A DNA stretch of 12,519 bases, taken from Chloroflexota bacterium (lineage in GTDB: Bacteria; Chloroflexota; Dehalococcoidia; Tepidiformales; Tepidiformaceae). The stretch lies in NCBI GenBank assembly GCA_963169135.1, contig CAUJEQ010000020.1:1-12519 (forward strand), read 5' to 3'. Both the position numbers and the translations under genes were made by a program. The notes under the pieces were generated by a model. It searched no databases and had not been told where the DNA came from. It saw only the letters and a list, made by a program, of their open reading frames with translations. Shown one piece after another: positions 7,101-12,519 of this stretch. Within the stretch, counting starts at the first letter, position 1. Each line of letters opens with the position of its first letter.

Positions 7101-7871
7101 TCAGGCAGCTTCGCTGACGCGGGCGGAATCGCGGCGGTTGCCGCGCCGCTCGAGCATGTATCCAAAGCCGCGGACGTTAACGATGTAGGAAGGCTCGCCC
7201 GGATCAACTTCAACCTTGCGGCGGATGCGGCGGATGTAGACCTTCACGATTTCCTGAGCCTCGCGCTCCGAATAGGTGTAGTCCTGGACGGCGCGGAGGA
7301 TTTCGACGGGGCTGACGACCTTGCCGGCGTTCTTCGCGAGGAAGGCCAGGATCTTGAACTCGGTGGGGGTCAGCGGGATCGTCTCGTCTTCGCGGACGGC
7401 CTGGCAGCGGTCGAAGTCGAGGACGAGGTCCCGTACGGTGATCGTGCTCGGTCCGTCGTCCTGGGTTTCCTGCGCGGGCGTGGTCTTTCGCCGGGACAGG
7501 GCATTGAGCTGGGCGGCGAGCATCTCGGGCCCGTCCGTATCGCGCAGGCAGACGTCAGCGCCAGCCTCGAGTGCGAAGCTCAATCCCGTGGTGTGGGGCC
7601 CCGGCGCGAGGACGAGGATGGCCGCCTTGCTGGCCCGCGAGACCTGTCGCACCAGCGCCACATCGTCGTCGTGGCGAGGGTCGACGGCCAGGACAACAAG
7701 GTCCGGGTCGAACTGCGCGATCAGGCGCTCGGTTTCGCGATCGTGCGGGCGTTCGGTCGTGGTGAACCCGTGGCGCGCGAGTGCTGGCAACACCTCGGAC
7801 GACCGGTAGTCGCGCGTGTGCGTGACAAACGCAACCTGGCTCCGGTAGCCCTCGTCGTAGCGGTCCGCCAT
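7101..7871 (-). CDS. Atypical OmpR-family regulator with a degenerate receiver domain
   Basis: This 256-residue protein has a receiver-like domain (about 11-128) and a winged-helix DNA-binding domain (about 143-242: LTPTEFKILAFLAKNAGKVVS, IVKVYIRRIRRKV, IVNVRGFGYML). The receiver has lost the usual phosphorylation residues. The first strand VAFVTH is not followed by an acidic pair, the phospho-Asp position in DLVVLAVDP is Ala (A62), the switch Thr in LVLAPG is Ala (A89) and the conserved Lys is Arg (R110 in VCLRDTD). It probably works without phosphorylation, by dimerisation or a different signal. An Arg-rich tail follows the wing. The start is ATG 7871-7869, with a GGGGG run 8 nt upstream; the open frame beyond it gives no receiver-like sequence. 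No kinase lies beside it. CCAAT iterons cover its leader (separate entry). Targets are unknown. Confidence 0.9.
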   Translation of the reverse strand: MADRYDEGYRSQVAFVTHTRDYRSSEVLPALARHGFTTTERPHDRETERLIAQFDPDLVVLAVDPRHDDDVALVRQVSRASKAAILVLAPGPHTTGLSFALEAGADVCLRDTDGPEMLAAQLNALSRRKTTPAQETQDDGPSTITVRDLVLDFDRCQAVREDETIPLTPTEFKILAFLAKNAGKVVSPVEILRAVQDYTYSEREAQEIVKVYIRRIRRKVEVDPGEPSYIVNVRGFGYMLERRGNRRDSARVSEAA

Positions 7872-7882
7872 AGCATCAACCC

Positions 7883-7905
7883 CCAATGATTCCAATGGGC
7901 CCAAT
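7883..7905. repeat. Three CCAAT units at exact 9-bp spacing in the regulator leader
   Basis: CCAAT starts at 7883, 7892 and 7901 (period 9); a fourth copy is at 7929-7933, 28 bp further. On the coding (minus) strand this is ATTGG repeated just before the start, and the last unit merges with the GGGGG ribosome-binding site (7880-7884). A bound repressor, possibly the gene product itself, would block promoter clearance or translation. The arrangement is seen directly; the function is inferred. Confidence 0.5.
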
Positions 7906-8006
7906 CCGTTCGAGGCCCTCAGAGTGTTCCAATGTCCGGCCCGGGTGCTTCTGGCACGCACGATGGCCGAACGGTTGTCATTAACTATCTTCGGCAGGAA
8001 GTTGCC

Positions 8007-8017
8007 CCCTAATAGGG
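8007..8017. repeat. 11-bp palindrome upstream of the atypical regulator
   Basis: CCCTAATAGGG has arms CCCTA and TAGGG around a central A. It lies about 136 bp before the regulator start in the 276-bp gap between that gene and the sigma factor gene. No convincing -35/-10 pair is visible on the minus strand there; GATAGT (7984-7989, minus) is the best weak -10. It may be an operator. Confidence 0.3.
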
Positions 8018-8084
8018 TCCCACGGAGGCCGGAGTGACAGAAAAGTGTCGGAGACGCTACCCCGGTCACCTAAACCAAACGCCA

Positions 8085-8112
8085 GAGGCCCGGACGGGTT
8101 CGTCCAGGCCTC
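8085..8112 (-). terminator. Terminator of the sigma factor gene
   Basis: The inverted repeat GAGGCCCGGAC (8085-8095) and GTCCAGGCCTC (8102-8112) forms an 11-position stem with one internal mismatch and a 6-nt loop. It lies 35 nt after the sigma gene stop. On the minus strand it is followed by GCGTTTGGTTTAGG, a moderately T-rich run, which fits intrinsic termination in that direction. Confidence 0.7.
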
Positions 8113-8122
8113 GCAGGGTGGT

Positions 8123-8138
8123 GGTTGCCAGGTTGCCA
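8123..8138. repeat. Tandem 8-bp repeat GGTTGCCA x2
   Basis: GGTTGCCA occurs twice back to back (8123-8130 and 8131-8138) between the sigma gene stop and its terminator. It is probably a local duplication; no function is apparent. Confidence 0.4.
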
Positions 8139-8147
8139 GCGGGGTGC

Positions 8148-8918
8148 TCAGGCCGCGTCGCGGAGGAGGGCCCGGCGCAACCGCTTCACGGCCTGGGCGT
8201 GTAGCTGGCTGACCCGGGTCTCGGAGACCTGGAGGACGGCCGCAATGTCCTTCATGGTCAGGTGCTCCACATAATAAAGACTCACCACGAGGCGCTCGCG
8301 GTCTGGCAAGGTCTGGACCGAGCGGGCAAGGTCTTCGTACAACTCACGCTCCTCGAACGAACGAGTGAAATCGATGTCTTCGTCGGCGGTAGGCATCTCG
8401 GCGGCAGGAAAGGAGTCGCCGTCGTCATCGCGCTCAAGCATCCGGTCGAGTGAGACGGTGACCCAACGAGAGTGGGAGCTGGCGTCGCGGTACTGGTCGA
8501 CGCTGATGCCGAGGTGCGCGGCGGCTTCGTGGTCGTTGGGCGAGCGTCCGAGGATTGCCTCAAGCTCTCCCTGGGCGCGCTGCACATCGCGAGCTTTCTG
8601 GCGCATCGTCCGGCTCAGCCGGTCCATCCGGCGGAAGGCGTCGATCATTGAGCCACGGATGCGCTGAACGGCGTAGGCGTGGAAGTTCGTGCCCTTCGAC
8701 GGGTCGTAGCGGCGAACGGCCTCGACGAGACCGCAGGTGCCGTAGCCAACCGCGTCCTCGAACTCCAGGAGCCCGGGGATTTCCAGGGGCAACGAGCGGG
8801 CGACGCGACGCACCAGCGGTGCGTACTGCATGACCAGCTGCTGCTGTTCTTCCAGCGAAAGGCGGATGGGCGTCCCGGTGTCGGTACCGGGTTCAGACTG
8901 AGTAGACGGCCACTGCAT
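8148..8918 (-). CDS. FliA/WhiG-type (sigma-28-like) RNA polymerase sigma factor
   Basis: This 256-residue alternative sigma factor directs RNA polymerase core to a special promoter set. Region 2 (about 28-98) has YAPLVRRVARSLP, EDAVGYGTCGLVEAVRRYDP and the -10 recognition segment GTNFHAYAVQRIRGSMID. Region 3 (about 103-160) follows with SRTMRQKARDVQRA. Region 4 (about 200-252) has LPDRERLVVSLYYVEHLTMKDIA and the helix-turn-helix VSETRVSQLHAQAVKRLRRAL. An acidic linker (163-190) separates regions 3 and 4. The start is ATG 8918-8916, with GGGGGAG (8926-8932 on the minus strand) 7 nt before it. The frame stays open far upstream, but that part is antisense to the propeller gene and not sigma-like. 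No flagellar or anti-sigma gene lies nearby, so the role (motility, development or stress) cannot be read from context. Confidence 0.93.
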   Translation of the reverse strand: MQWPSTQSEPGTDTGTPIRLSLEEQQQLVMQYAPLVRRVARSLPLEIPGLLEFEDAVGYGTCGLVEAVRRYDPSKGTNFHAYAVQRIRGSMIDAFRRMDRLSRTMRQKARDVQRAQGELEAILGRSPNDHEAAAHLGISVDQYRDASSHSRWVTVSLDRMLERDDDGDSFPAAEMPTADEDIDFTRSFEERELYEDLARSVQTLPDRERLVVSLYYVEHLTMKDIAAVLQVSETRVSQLHAQAVKRLRRALLRDAA

Positions 8919-8987
8919 TTTCCTGCTCCCCCGAACAAGCACCCTGACCGCAACCGGTCTGTAATGGTTGTCGATCTGGTGCACCGA

Positions 8988-9016
8988 TTGTTCAGAGGGT
9001 GGTGGTGACAGAACAA
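8988..9016. repeat. Interrupted dyad upstream of the sigma factor gene
   Basis: TTGTTCAG (8988-8995) and CAGAACAA (9009-9016) form an imperfect inverted repeat (7 of 8 positions, 13-bp spacer), about 70-98 bp before the sigma gene start. The spacing of about two helical turns between arm centres is typical of a dimeric repressor site. The rest of the 291-bp gap (8919-9209) contains no gene that I can support. Confidence 0.35.
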
Positions 9017-9140
9017 CGCACAGGCCGTGACACATCCGTGGTCGTTGGGTTACAGCGGAGGACATAAGGGTTCTCCCTGAGTGGCCGGGGGGTGAATCCC
9101 GTACTGGGAAGCCCCTCTTCGAGGGTCTGCGCTGCATAAC

Positions 9141-9149
9141 TGCTATAGT
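9141..9149 (+). promoter_or_regulatory. Extended -10 promoter element (distal) of the propeller gene
   Basis: TGCTATAGT matches the extended -10 form TGn-TATAAT. It lies 60 nt before the ATG at 9210. No -35 hexamer is evident, as is usual for extended -10 promoters. It is almost identical to the element in front of ssrA (TGCTATACT). Confidence 0.45.
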
Positions 9150-9189
9150 GCGAAGATACCACCACCTAGGGCCGGGTGACTGATCGGTG

Positions 9190-9198
9190 TGGTATAAC
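9190..9198 (+). promoter_or_regulatory. Extended -10 promoter element (proximal) of the propeller gene
   Basis: TGGTATAAC matches TGn-TATAAT. Its last base is 11 nt before the ATG at 9210, so a transcript starting 6-7 nt downstream would have a leader of about five nt or none. With no Shine-Dalgarno sequence upstream, this predicts a near-leaderless mRNA. Confidence 0.4.
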
Positions 9199-9209
9199 CA
9201 CCGGCGGCC

Positions 9210-10379
9210 ATGACCGACCCTACCGACTTTCTCGCAGTCGCCGGCGCCGACAGCCTGACGCGCATCCTCAGCGATCGCGGCGACGAGTGGGTCGACTCGG
9301 CCGTCTGTACGGGGTGGTGGCCAGCATGGCGCCCGGGCCGGCGCGAGTACGCCGTCTCGCGGGTCGAAACGCGGCGTGACACTGCTCATGCCGCCCTGCA
9401 CCTGCAGGGCATAGATGGCGGGGACATTCCCATCCCCGGTTCGATGAGCGCTCCTCCGGCGCTTATCGCGGAACGCCTGGCCCACTACGCGCTCTGGGAT
9501 CCCACCGGCCGTGCCATATGTTATGTCATGCCGTCCGGGCGGACACTGGCAGCCCGGCTGTGGCGGCCCGGCGAGCCGGAGGCTGAAACGCTGACAGGGG
9601 GGACACCGATCTTCCCGAGCTGGTCTCCCGACGGCCGCAGGCTGGTCCTCCACTATGGGGACCACCTCATGTCGGTGGACCAGGAATCTGGCGAGCAACA
9701 GCAGCTCAGCACCAACGCCATGGGTTTCCGGACCGCGGCGATCAGCAGCGACGGCGAGCTGACAGCGTTCGCCGAGGCCAGTGCCCAGGGGACGGCGCTC
9801 CTTTGCCACCGCCAGGCGTCAGACGAACCCACCGAGGCAGCCCGGTTCGATGGCGGCGTCGCTCTCTCCTTTCGCCCGGGAACCCGCGAACTGACCGTCG
9901 CGGTCACGACCGGAGCAGAAGCGGGCGTGTTCCGGGACCTGTATGTACTCGACCCGGACCGGCCGGGTGAACCGGAGCGGCTGATACACGGCCCAATGCT
10001 GGCGTACTGGTGGGCGCCCACTGGCGACCGGCTGGCGGTGCTGGTGCCCGCCTACACGGGCGATGGCCGCTACCAGTTGCGGTTCCATGACCCGAGTGGG
10101 CAGTTCCTCCGGGCGATGGAACCGCTAACACTCTCGCCGGATTCTCGAACGATGGTGAGCTTCTTCGACCAGTTCGCGCTATCGCACCGGCCGTGGTCGC
10201 CGGATGGCCGCCGCTTCGCCTTTGCCGGCCGAGTGCTGACTGATTCTATCCCGGCATCTTTCGCTGATGGACAGCTCGACGCCGTCTTGGTGGCGGATAC
10301 GGTGGCCGGAGGCCCCTGGCGCCGTGTTGGGATGGGCTTTGGCGGGTTCTTCCCACCGCGCGAGGTAAACGGCGGGTAA
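9210..10379 (+). CDS. Beta-propeller protein with PD40/TolB-like repeats, function unknown
   Basis: The 389-residue protein has no signal peptide or membrane segment, so it is probably cytoplasmic. It is built of repeated W/F-x-P-x-G-R motifs typical of TolB-like or WD40-like PD40 blades: WWPAWRPGRREYAV (36-49), YALWDPTGRAICYV (93-106), PSWSPDGRRLVL (136-147), AAISSDGELTAFAE (176-189), ALSFRPGTRELTVAV (218-232), YWWAPTGDRLAVLV (266-279) and HRPWSPDGRRFAFAG (326-340). This suggests a six- or seven-bladed propeller. No hydrolase domain follows, as it would in a prolyl oligopeptidase, and no TolB partner genes are near. The ATG has no real ribosome-binding site. It is divergent from the sigma factor gene and 85 bp upstream of the S41 protease gene on the same strand. 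Propellers of this kind usually bind proteins or ligands; the exact role is not recognised. Confidence 0.85.
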   Translation: MTDPTDFLAVAGADSLTRILSDRGDEWVDSAVCTGWWPAWRPGRREYAVSRVETRRDTAHAALHLQGIDGGDIPIPGSMSAPPALIAERLAHYALWDPTGRAICYVMPSGRTLAARLWRPGEPEAETLTGGTPIFPSWSPDGRRLVLHYGDHLMSVDQESGEQQQLSTNAMGFRTAAISSDGELTAFAEASAQGTALLCHRQASDEPTEAARFDGGVALSFRPGTRELTVAVTTGAEAGVFRDLYVLDPDRPGEPERLIHGPMLAYWWAPTGDRLAVLVPAYTGDGRYQLRFHDPSGQFLRAMEPLTLSPDSRTMVSFFDQFALSHRPWSPDGRRFAFAGRVLTDSIPASFADGQLDAVLVADTVAGGPWRRVGMGFGGFFPPREVNGG

Positions 10380-10388
10380 CTGGCCAAA

Positions 10389-10418
10389 TTGAAGCGGCAG
10401 AAACGCCCCATGTACACT
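10389..10418 (+). promoter_or_regulatory. Promoter of the S41 protease gene
   Basis: TTGAAG (10389-10394) and TACACT (10413-10418) are 18 bp apart and each matches four of six sigma-70 consensus bases. The pair lies between the propeller gene stop (10379) and the protease ATG (10465), so the protease can be transcribed independently. Confidence 0.45.
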
Positions 10419-10464
10419 CAAACCATTCAGTGCGGCCGCGACCGGTGCGGCGCAAAGGACTCCC

Positions 10465-11790
10465 ATGGAAATCTCGCGTGAACAGCCCCAGCCGGGGCTC
10501 GGCGAGCGGGCCGCCCGCACGGCGGTCGTCGTCTTTCTCCTCCTGGCCATCGTTACGCTCGCCTTCGGGCTCGGCTGGGGCCTCAAGGACCTCAACGGCG
10601 ACGGTGGCAGCGGAACGGCCGCACCCGGGGACGGGGCAGTCGCGAGTGCCGACGGCGGTGACTCAGTCGGCGCGGCGATCATCGATGAGATCGTGGATCT
10701 GCTGGAGAACCAGTACGTCGACAAGGCGACTCTGGACGCCGAAACGCTTCGCTCCGCGGCGATCCAGGGCATCATCACAGCCCTCAACGACTCACACACA
10801 CAATATCTGACCCCCGCCGAGCTGAAGGCGGGCGCGCTCAGCCTGGATTCGAGCTACGACGGCATCGGCGCATCGGTTTCGGATACGAGCGGGGCGATCA
10901 CCATTGTCACGCCCTTCCGCAATTCGCCGGCCGAAGAAGCCGGCATCCGCCAGGGCGACGTGGTGCTCGAGGTCGATGGCGAGTCGATGGACGGGTGGAC
11001 CACCCAGATGGCGGTCGAGCGCATCCGGGGCGCCGAGGGCACCCAGGTGACGCTCAAGGTGCGCCACACCGACGGCGTCGAGGAGACCGTCACCATTACC
11101 CGTGGCGAGATCCCGGTCGACAGCGTGTTCATCGAGCCGAACCTCGAGATCATTCCCGGCGAGAGTGGCACGGCCCTGGTCGACCGCGATGGCAACACCG
11201 TGACCAACATCGGTTATGTAAACATCTCCCAGTTCCACGACCGCACCCTGAGCGAGCTCCGGACGAAGCTCGCCGATGTCGAAGACAAGGGGTACATCGG
11301 CCTGATCGTCGACCTGCGGGGCAACCCGGGCGGCCTCCTCCAGGCGACCGTCGAGGTTGCAGACGAGTTCCTTGACCGTGGCGTGATCATCTCGGAGGTG
11401 GATGCCGACGGGAAAACCCAATCATGGTCGGCCCGCGACGGCGGCATCGCGACCTCCATCCCGCTGGTCATCCTCATCGATGGCGGTAGCGCCAGCGGGT
11501 CGGAAGTCCTGGCGGCCGCACTGCACGACAACGGGCGGGGCGACATCGTCGGCGTTCGGAGCTTCGGCAAAGGCACGGTGAACCAGCTGCAGGAGCTGAA
11601 GAACTGTGGCGACCCGGCCGGCTGCGGTGCCCTCTACCTCTCGGTCGGCCGCTGGCTGACGCCGAACGGCGAGCAGATCGAGGGTCTCGGCGTGAAGCCG
11701 ACCGTCGAGGTGCCCATGACCTACGACGAGTACCTCGAGCAGGGCGACATCCAGCTCTTCAAGGCCATCGAAGTCCTGCAGGGCAAGTAG
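10465..11790 (+). CDS. S41 family carboxyl-terminal processing protease (CtpA/CtpB-like)
   Basis: This 441-residue membrane-anchored serine protease has its catalytic part outside the cytoplasm. A single N-terminal segment (about 19-40) acts as signal anchor, then comes a Gly/Ala/Asp-rich linker (43-67). An N-terminal helical part (DSHTQYLTPAE, 109-119) precedes a PDZ domain (about 128-215: YDGIGASVS, SPAEEAGIRQGDVVLEVDGE). The peptidase core has IGLIVDLRGNPGG (278-290), the nucleophile region GGSASGSEVLAAAL (S344) and SFGKGTV with the general-base K369, exactly 25 residues on as in characterised members. Two details are odd. The position four after the Lys, Gln in E. coli Prc, is Asn (N373), followed by Gln. 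A short insertion, NCGDPAGCG, holds two cysteines (C381 and C387) that could form a disulfide. AAAGGA (10454-10459) precedes the ATG by 5 nt. Such enzymes trim C-termini of envelope proteins; the substrate here is unknown. Confidence 0.93.
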   Translation: MEISREQPQPGLGERAARTAVVVFLLLAIVTLAFGLGWGLKDLNGDGGSGTAAPGDGAVASADGGDSVGAAIIDEIVDLLENQYVDKATLDAETLRSAAIQGIITALNDSHTQYLTPAELKAGALSLDSSYDGIGASVSDTSGAITIVTPFRNSPAEEAGIRQGDVVLEVDGESMDGWTTQMAVERIRGAEGTQVTLKVRHTDGVEETVTITRGEIPVDSVFIEPNLEIIPGESGTALVDRDGNTVTNIGYVNISQFHDRTLSELRTKLADVEDKGYIGLIVDLRGNPGGLLQATVEVADEFLDRGVIISEVDADGKTQSWSARDGGIATSIPLVILIDGGSASGSEVLAAALHDNGRGDIVGVRSFGKGTVNQLQELKNCGDPAGCGALYLSVGRWLTPNGEQIEGLGVKPTVEVPMTYDEYLEQGDIQLFKAIEVLQGK

Positions 11791-11799
11791 CCCGGGGGC

Positions 11800-11805
11800 T
11801 ACACT
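11800..11805 (+). promoter_or_regulatory. Possible -10 box for smpB
   Basis: TACACT is preceded by GGC and lies 56 nt before the smpB ATG. No good -35 is visible. A transcript from here would start just before the GC-rich hairpin at 11821-11843 and carry it in the leader, so the hairpin could act as an attenuator as well as a terminator. Confidence 0.3.
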
Positions 11806-11820
11806 AACAAGAGACTCAGT

Positions 11821-11843
11821 GGCCCCGACCGTGCGCCGGGGCC
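11821..11843 (+). terminator. Terminator after the S41 protease gene
   Basis: GGCCCCG (11821-11827) pairs with CGGGGCC (11837-11843) around a 9-nt loop, 30 nt after the protease stop. It is followed by GCTTCGCTTTCC, a weak T-rich tract. It lies only 18 nt before the smpB ATG, so some readthrough may supply smpB. Confidence 0.6.
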
Positions 11844-11861
11844 GCTTCGCTTTCCACACCT

Positions 11862-12314
11862 ATGGCTGACTCCACAATTGCGCAGAACCGGCGGGCGCGC
11901 CACGACTACGAGTTCCTCGCGAAGTTCGAGGCCGGCATCGTGCTGTCCGGGAGCGAAGTCAAGTCGGTGCGCGACCACAAAGTACAGCTCCAGGGTTCGT
12001 ACGCCAGGGTCAAAGGGGACGAGGTCTGGCTGCAGGACGCGCATATCGCGCCGTACGCGAACGCCGGTTACGTCAGCCAGGACCCGACCCGCGACCGGAA
12101 GCTGCTGCTCCACAAGAAGGAGATTCGCCGCATCCAGGAACTGCTGGGCGAGAAAGGACTGACGCTGGTGCCGCTGGCGATGTACTTCAAGCGTGGTAAG
12201 GCGAAGGTCGAACTGGGCGTTGGCCGCGGCCTCAAGCATTATGACAAGCGTGAGAAATTGAAGGAGCGCGACCAGCAGATGGACGTGCGGCGGGCGCTAC
12301 GGCGAGGCGGCTAA
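11862..12314 (+). CDS. smpB: SsrA-binding protein SmpB
   Basis: SmpB binds the tRNA-like domain of tmRNA and brings it to ribosomes stalled on mRNAs without a stop codon, starting trans-translation. The 150-residue length is standard. Conserved parts are NRRARHDYEFLAKFEAGIVL (9-28), the GSEVKSVRDHKVQLQGSYA beta-barrel region, DRKLLLHKKEI, and GLTLVPLAMYFKRGKAKVEL. The basic tail GLKHYDKREKLKERD then DVRRALRRG enters the empty mRNA channel of the stalled ribosome. The ATG at 11862 has no clear Shine-Dalgarno sequence, since the bases before it are pyrimidine-rich, which is odd for this gene set. The stop TAA (12312-12314) is only 37 nt before the tmRNA gene, placing the two partners together as in many bacteria. 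Confidence 0.98.
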   Translation: MADSTIAQNRRARHDYEFLAKFEAGIVLSGSEVKSVRDHKVQLQGSYARVKGDEVWLQDAHIAPYANAGYVSQDPTRDRKLLLHKKEIRRIQELLGEKGLTLVPLAMYFKRGKAKVELGVGRGLKHYDKREKLKERDQQMDVRRALRRGG

Positions 12315-12329
12315 TTTGGCGAACGCCTG

Positions 12330-12338
12330 TGCTATACT
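12330..12338 (+). promoter_or_regulatory. Extended -10 promoter of ssrA
   Basis: TGCTATACT matches TGn-TATAAT, with the last base 13 nt before the mature tmRNA 5' end at 12352. No matching -35 hexamer is evident; upstream sequence at the right distance lies in the smpB stop region. This suggests ssrA has its own promoter. Confidence 0.55.
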
Positions 12339-12351
12339 GGGTTCATCACAC

Positions 12352-12519
12352 GGGGACGAAGGGAATCGACAGGGAGCTAGGTAGCCGGATAGCAGGCCGA
12401 GGTTGGGCGTCACCCTCGTAAATCAGGCGGCCAAAAACAAATGGCAATAATCGCCAACTCGCACTCGCTGCTTAAACCACAGTAGAGGCTGTCCCTCCCG
12501 AAGCCCGGCCTGGTAGCGT
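12352..12519 (+). ncRNA. ssrA: Transfer-messenger RNA (tmRNA), 5' part, cut by the window end
   Basis: The gene begins GGGGACGAAGGGAATCGACA, the 5' tRNA-like segment (compare the GGATTCGAC consensus). A pseudoknot-type region with CGAGGTTGGG (12399-12408) and CACCCTCGTAAA (12411-12422) precedes the tag-coding part. The tag frame ends Leu-Ala-Leu-Ala-Ala then TAA (12473-12475), the standard tmRNA ending recognised by cellular proteases. After the stop comes TAGAGGCTGTCCCTCCC, typical of the following segment. The 3' half, with the remaining pseudoknots and the acceptor end, is outside the window. Read backwards from the stop, the frame gives R-P-K-T-N-G-N-N-R-Q-L-A-L-A-A (12428-12472), without an Ala or Gly resume codon; a one-base change in an A run restores one (see findings). 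SmpB is encoded just upstream. Confidence 0.96.

Noticed and set aside
9040..9130. Possible cobalamin-type riboswitch (GGTGAATCCC...CTGGGAAG) before the propeller gene
   Set aside because: The resemblance is short. The core boxes are absent or in the wrong order, and the stretch lies upstream of the best promoter elements, so it may not be transcribed.
8919..9809. N-terminal extension of the sigma factor frame to base 9809
   Set aside because: The extra residues run antisense through the propeller gene and its promoters and are not sigma-like. ATG 8918 has a good ribosome-binding site and starts a normal-length sigma factor.

Overview
The window is a gene-dense stretch of high-GC bacterial chromosome made almost entirely of housekeeping and regulatory genes. 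GTG and TTG starts, one-nucleotide gaps between coupled genes, an FbaB-type class I aldolase, a FliA/WhiG-type sigma factor and a tmRNA gene next to smpB all fit a free-living bacterium. Overall gene style suggests Chloroflexota (Dehalococcoidia- or Thermomicrobia-like), but no marker here proves it and I hold this only tentatively. I see no transposase, phage gene, CRISPR array, tRNA or rRNA.

Left part (1-5737), mostly minus strand. The window opens inside the last 45 codons of gltD (plus strand), whose stop overlaps the stop of a convergent hexapeptide acetyltransferase gene. Read from 5737 downward, the minus strand carries an OmpR-type response regulator, its histidine kinase (1-nt gap), dxs, a trans-polyprenyl diphosphate synthase (1-nt gap after dxs) and the acetyltransferase. 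It could be one long transcript in which a two-component system precedes the first enzyme of the MEP isoprenoid pathway and a prenyl-chain elongating enzyme.

Middle part (5738-9209). A divergent promoter region with a 9-bp inverted repeat separates the response regulator from fbaB (plus strand). fbaB ends at a perfect 28-bp palindrome shared with a convergent winged-helix regulator (7101-7871, minus) whose receiver domain lacks the phosphoacceptor aspartate. Three CCAAT units at exact 9-bp steps lie on that gene's ribosome-binding site. Upstream is a FliA/WhiG-type sigma factor gene (minus) with its own terminator. A 291-bp divergent region with two extended -10 boxes follows.

Right part (9210-12519), all plus strand: a cytoplasmic beta-propeller protein with a near-leaderless start, a membrane-anchored S41 (CtpA-like) protease with a recognisable promoter and terminator, smpB, and the start of ssrA (tmRNA), cut by the window edge after the tag-reading frame. 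SmpB and tmRNA form the trans-translation ribosome-rescue pair; the adjacent protease belongs to a tail-specific family, but its link to rescue is only positional.

The most useful second looks are: the tmRNA tag frame, which is canonical only if one A is removed from a five-A run; the phosphorylation-independent regulator with its 9-bp iterons; the two-component/isoprenoid operon; and a shared extended -10 signature in front of ssrA and the propeller gene.
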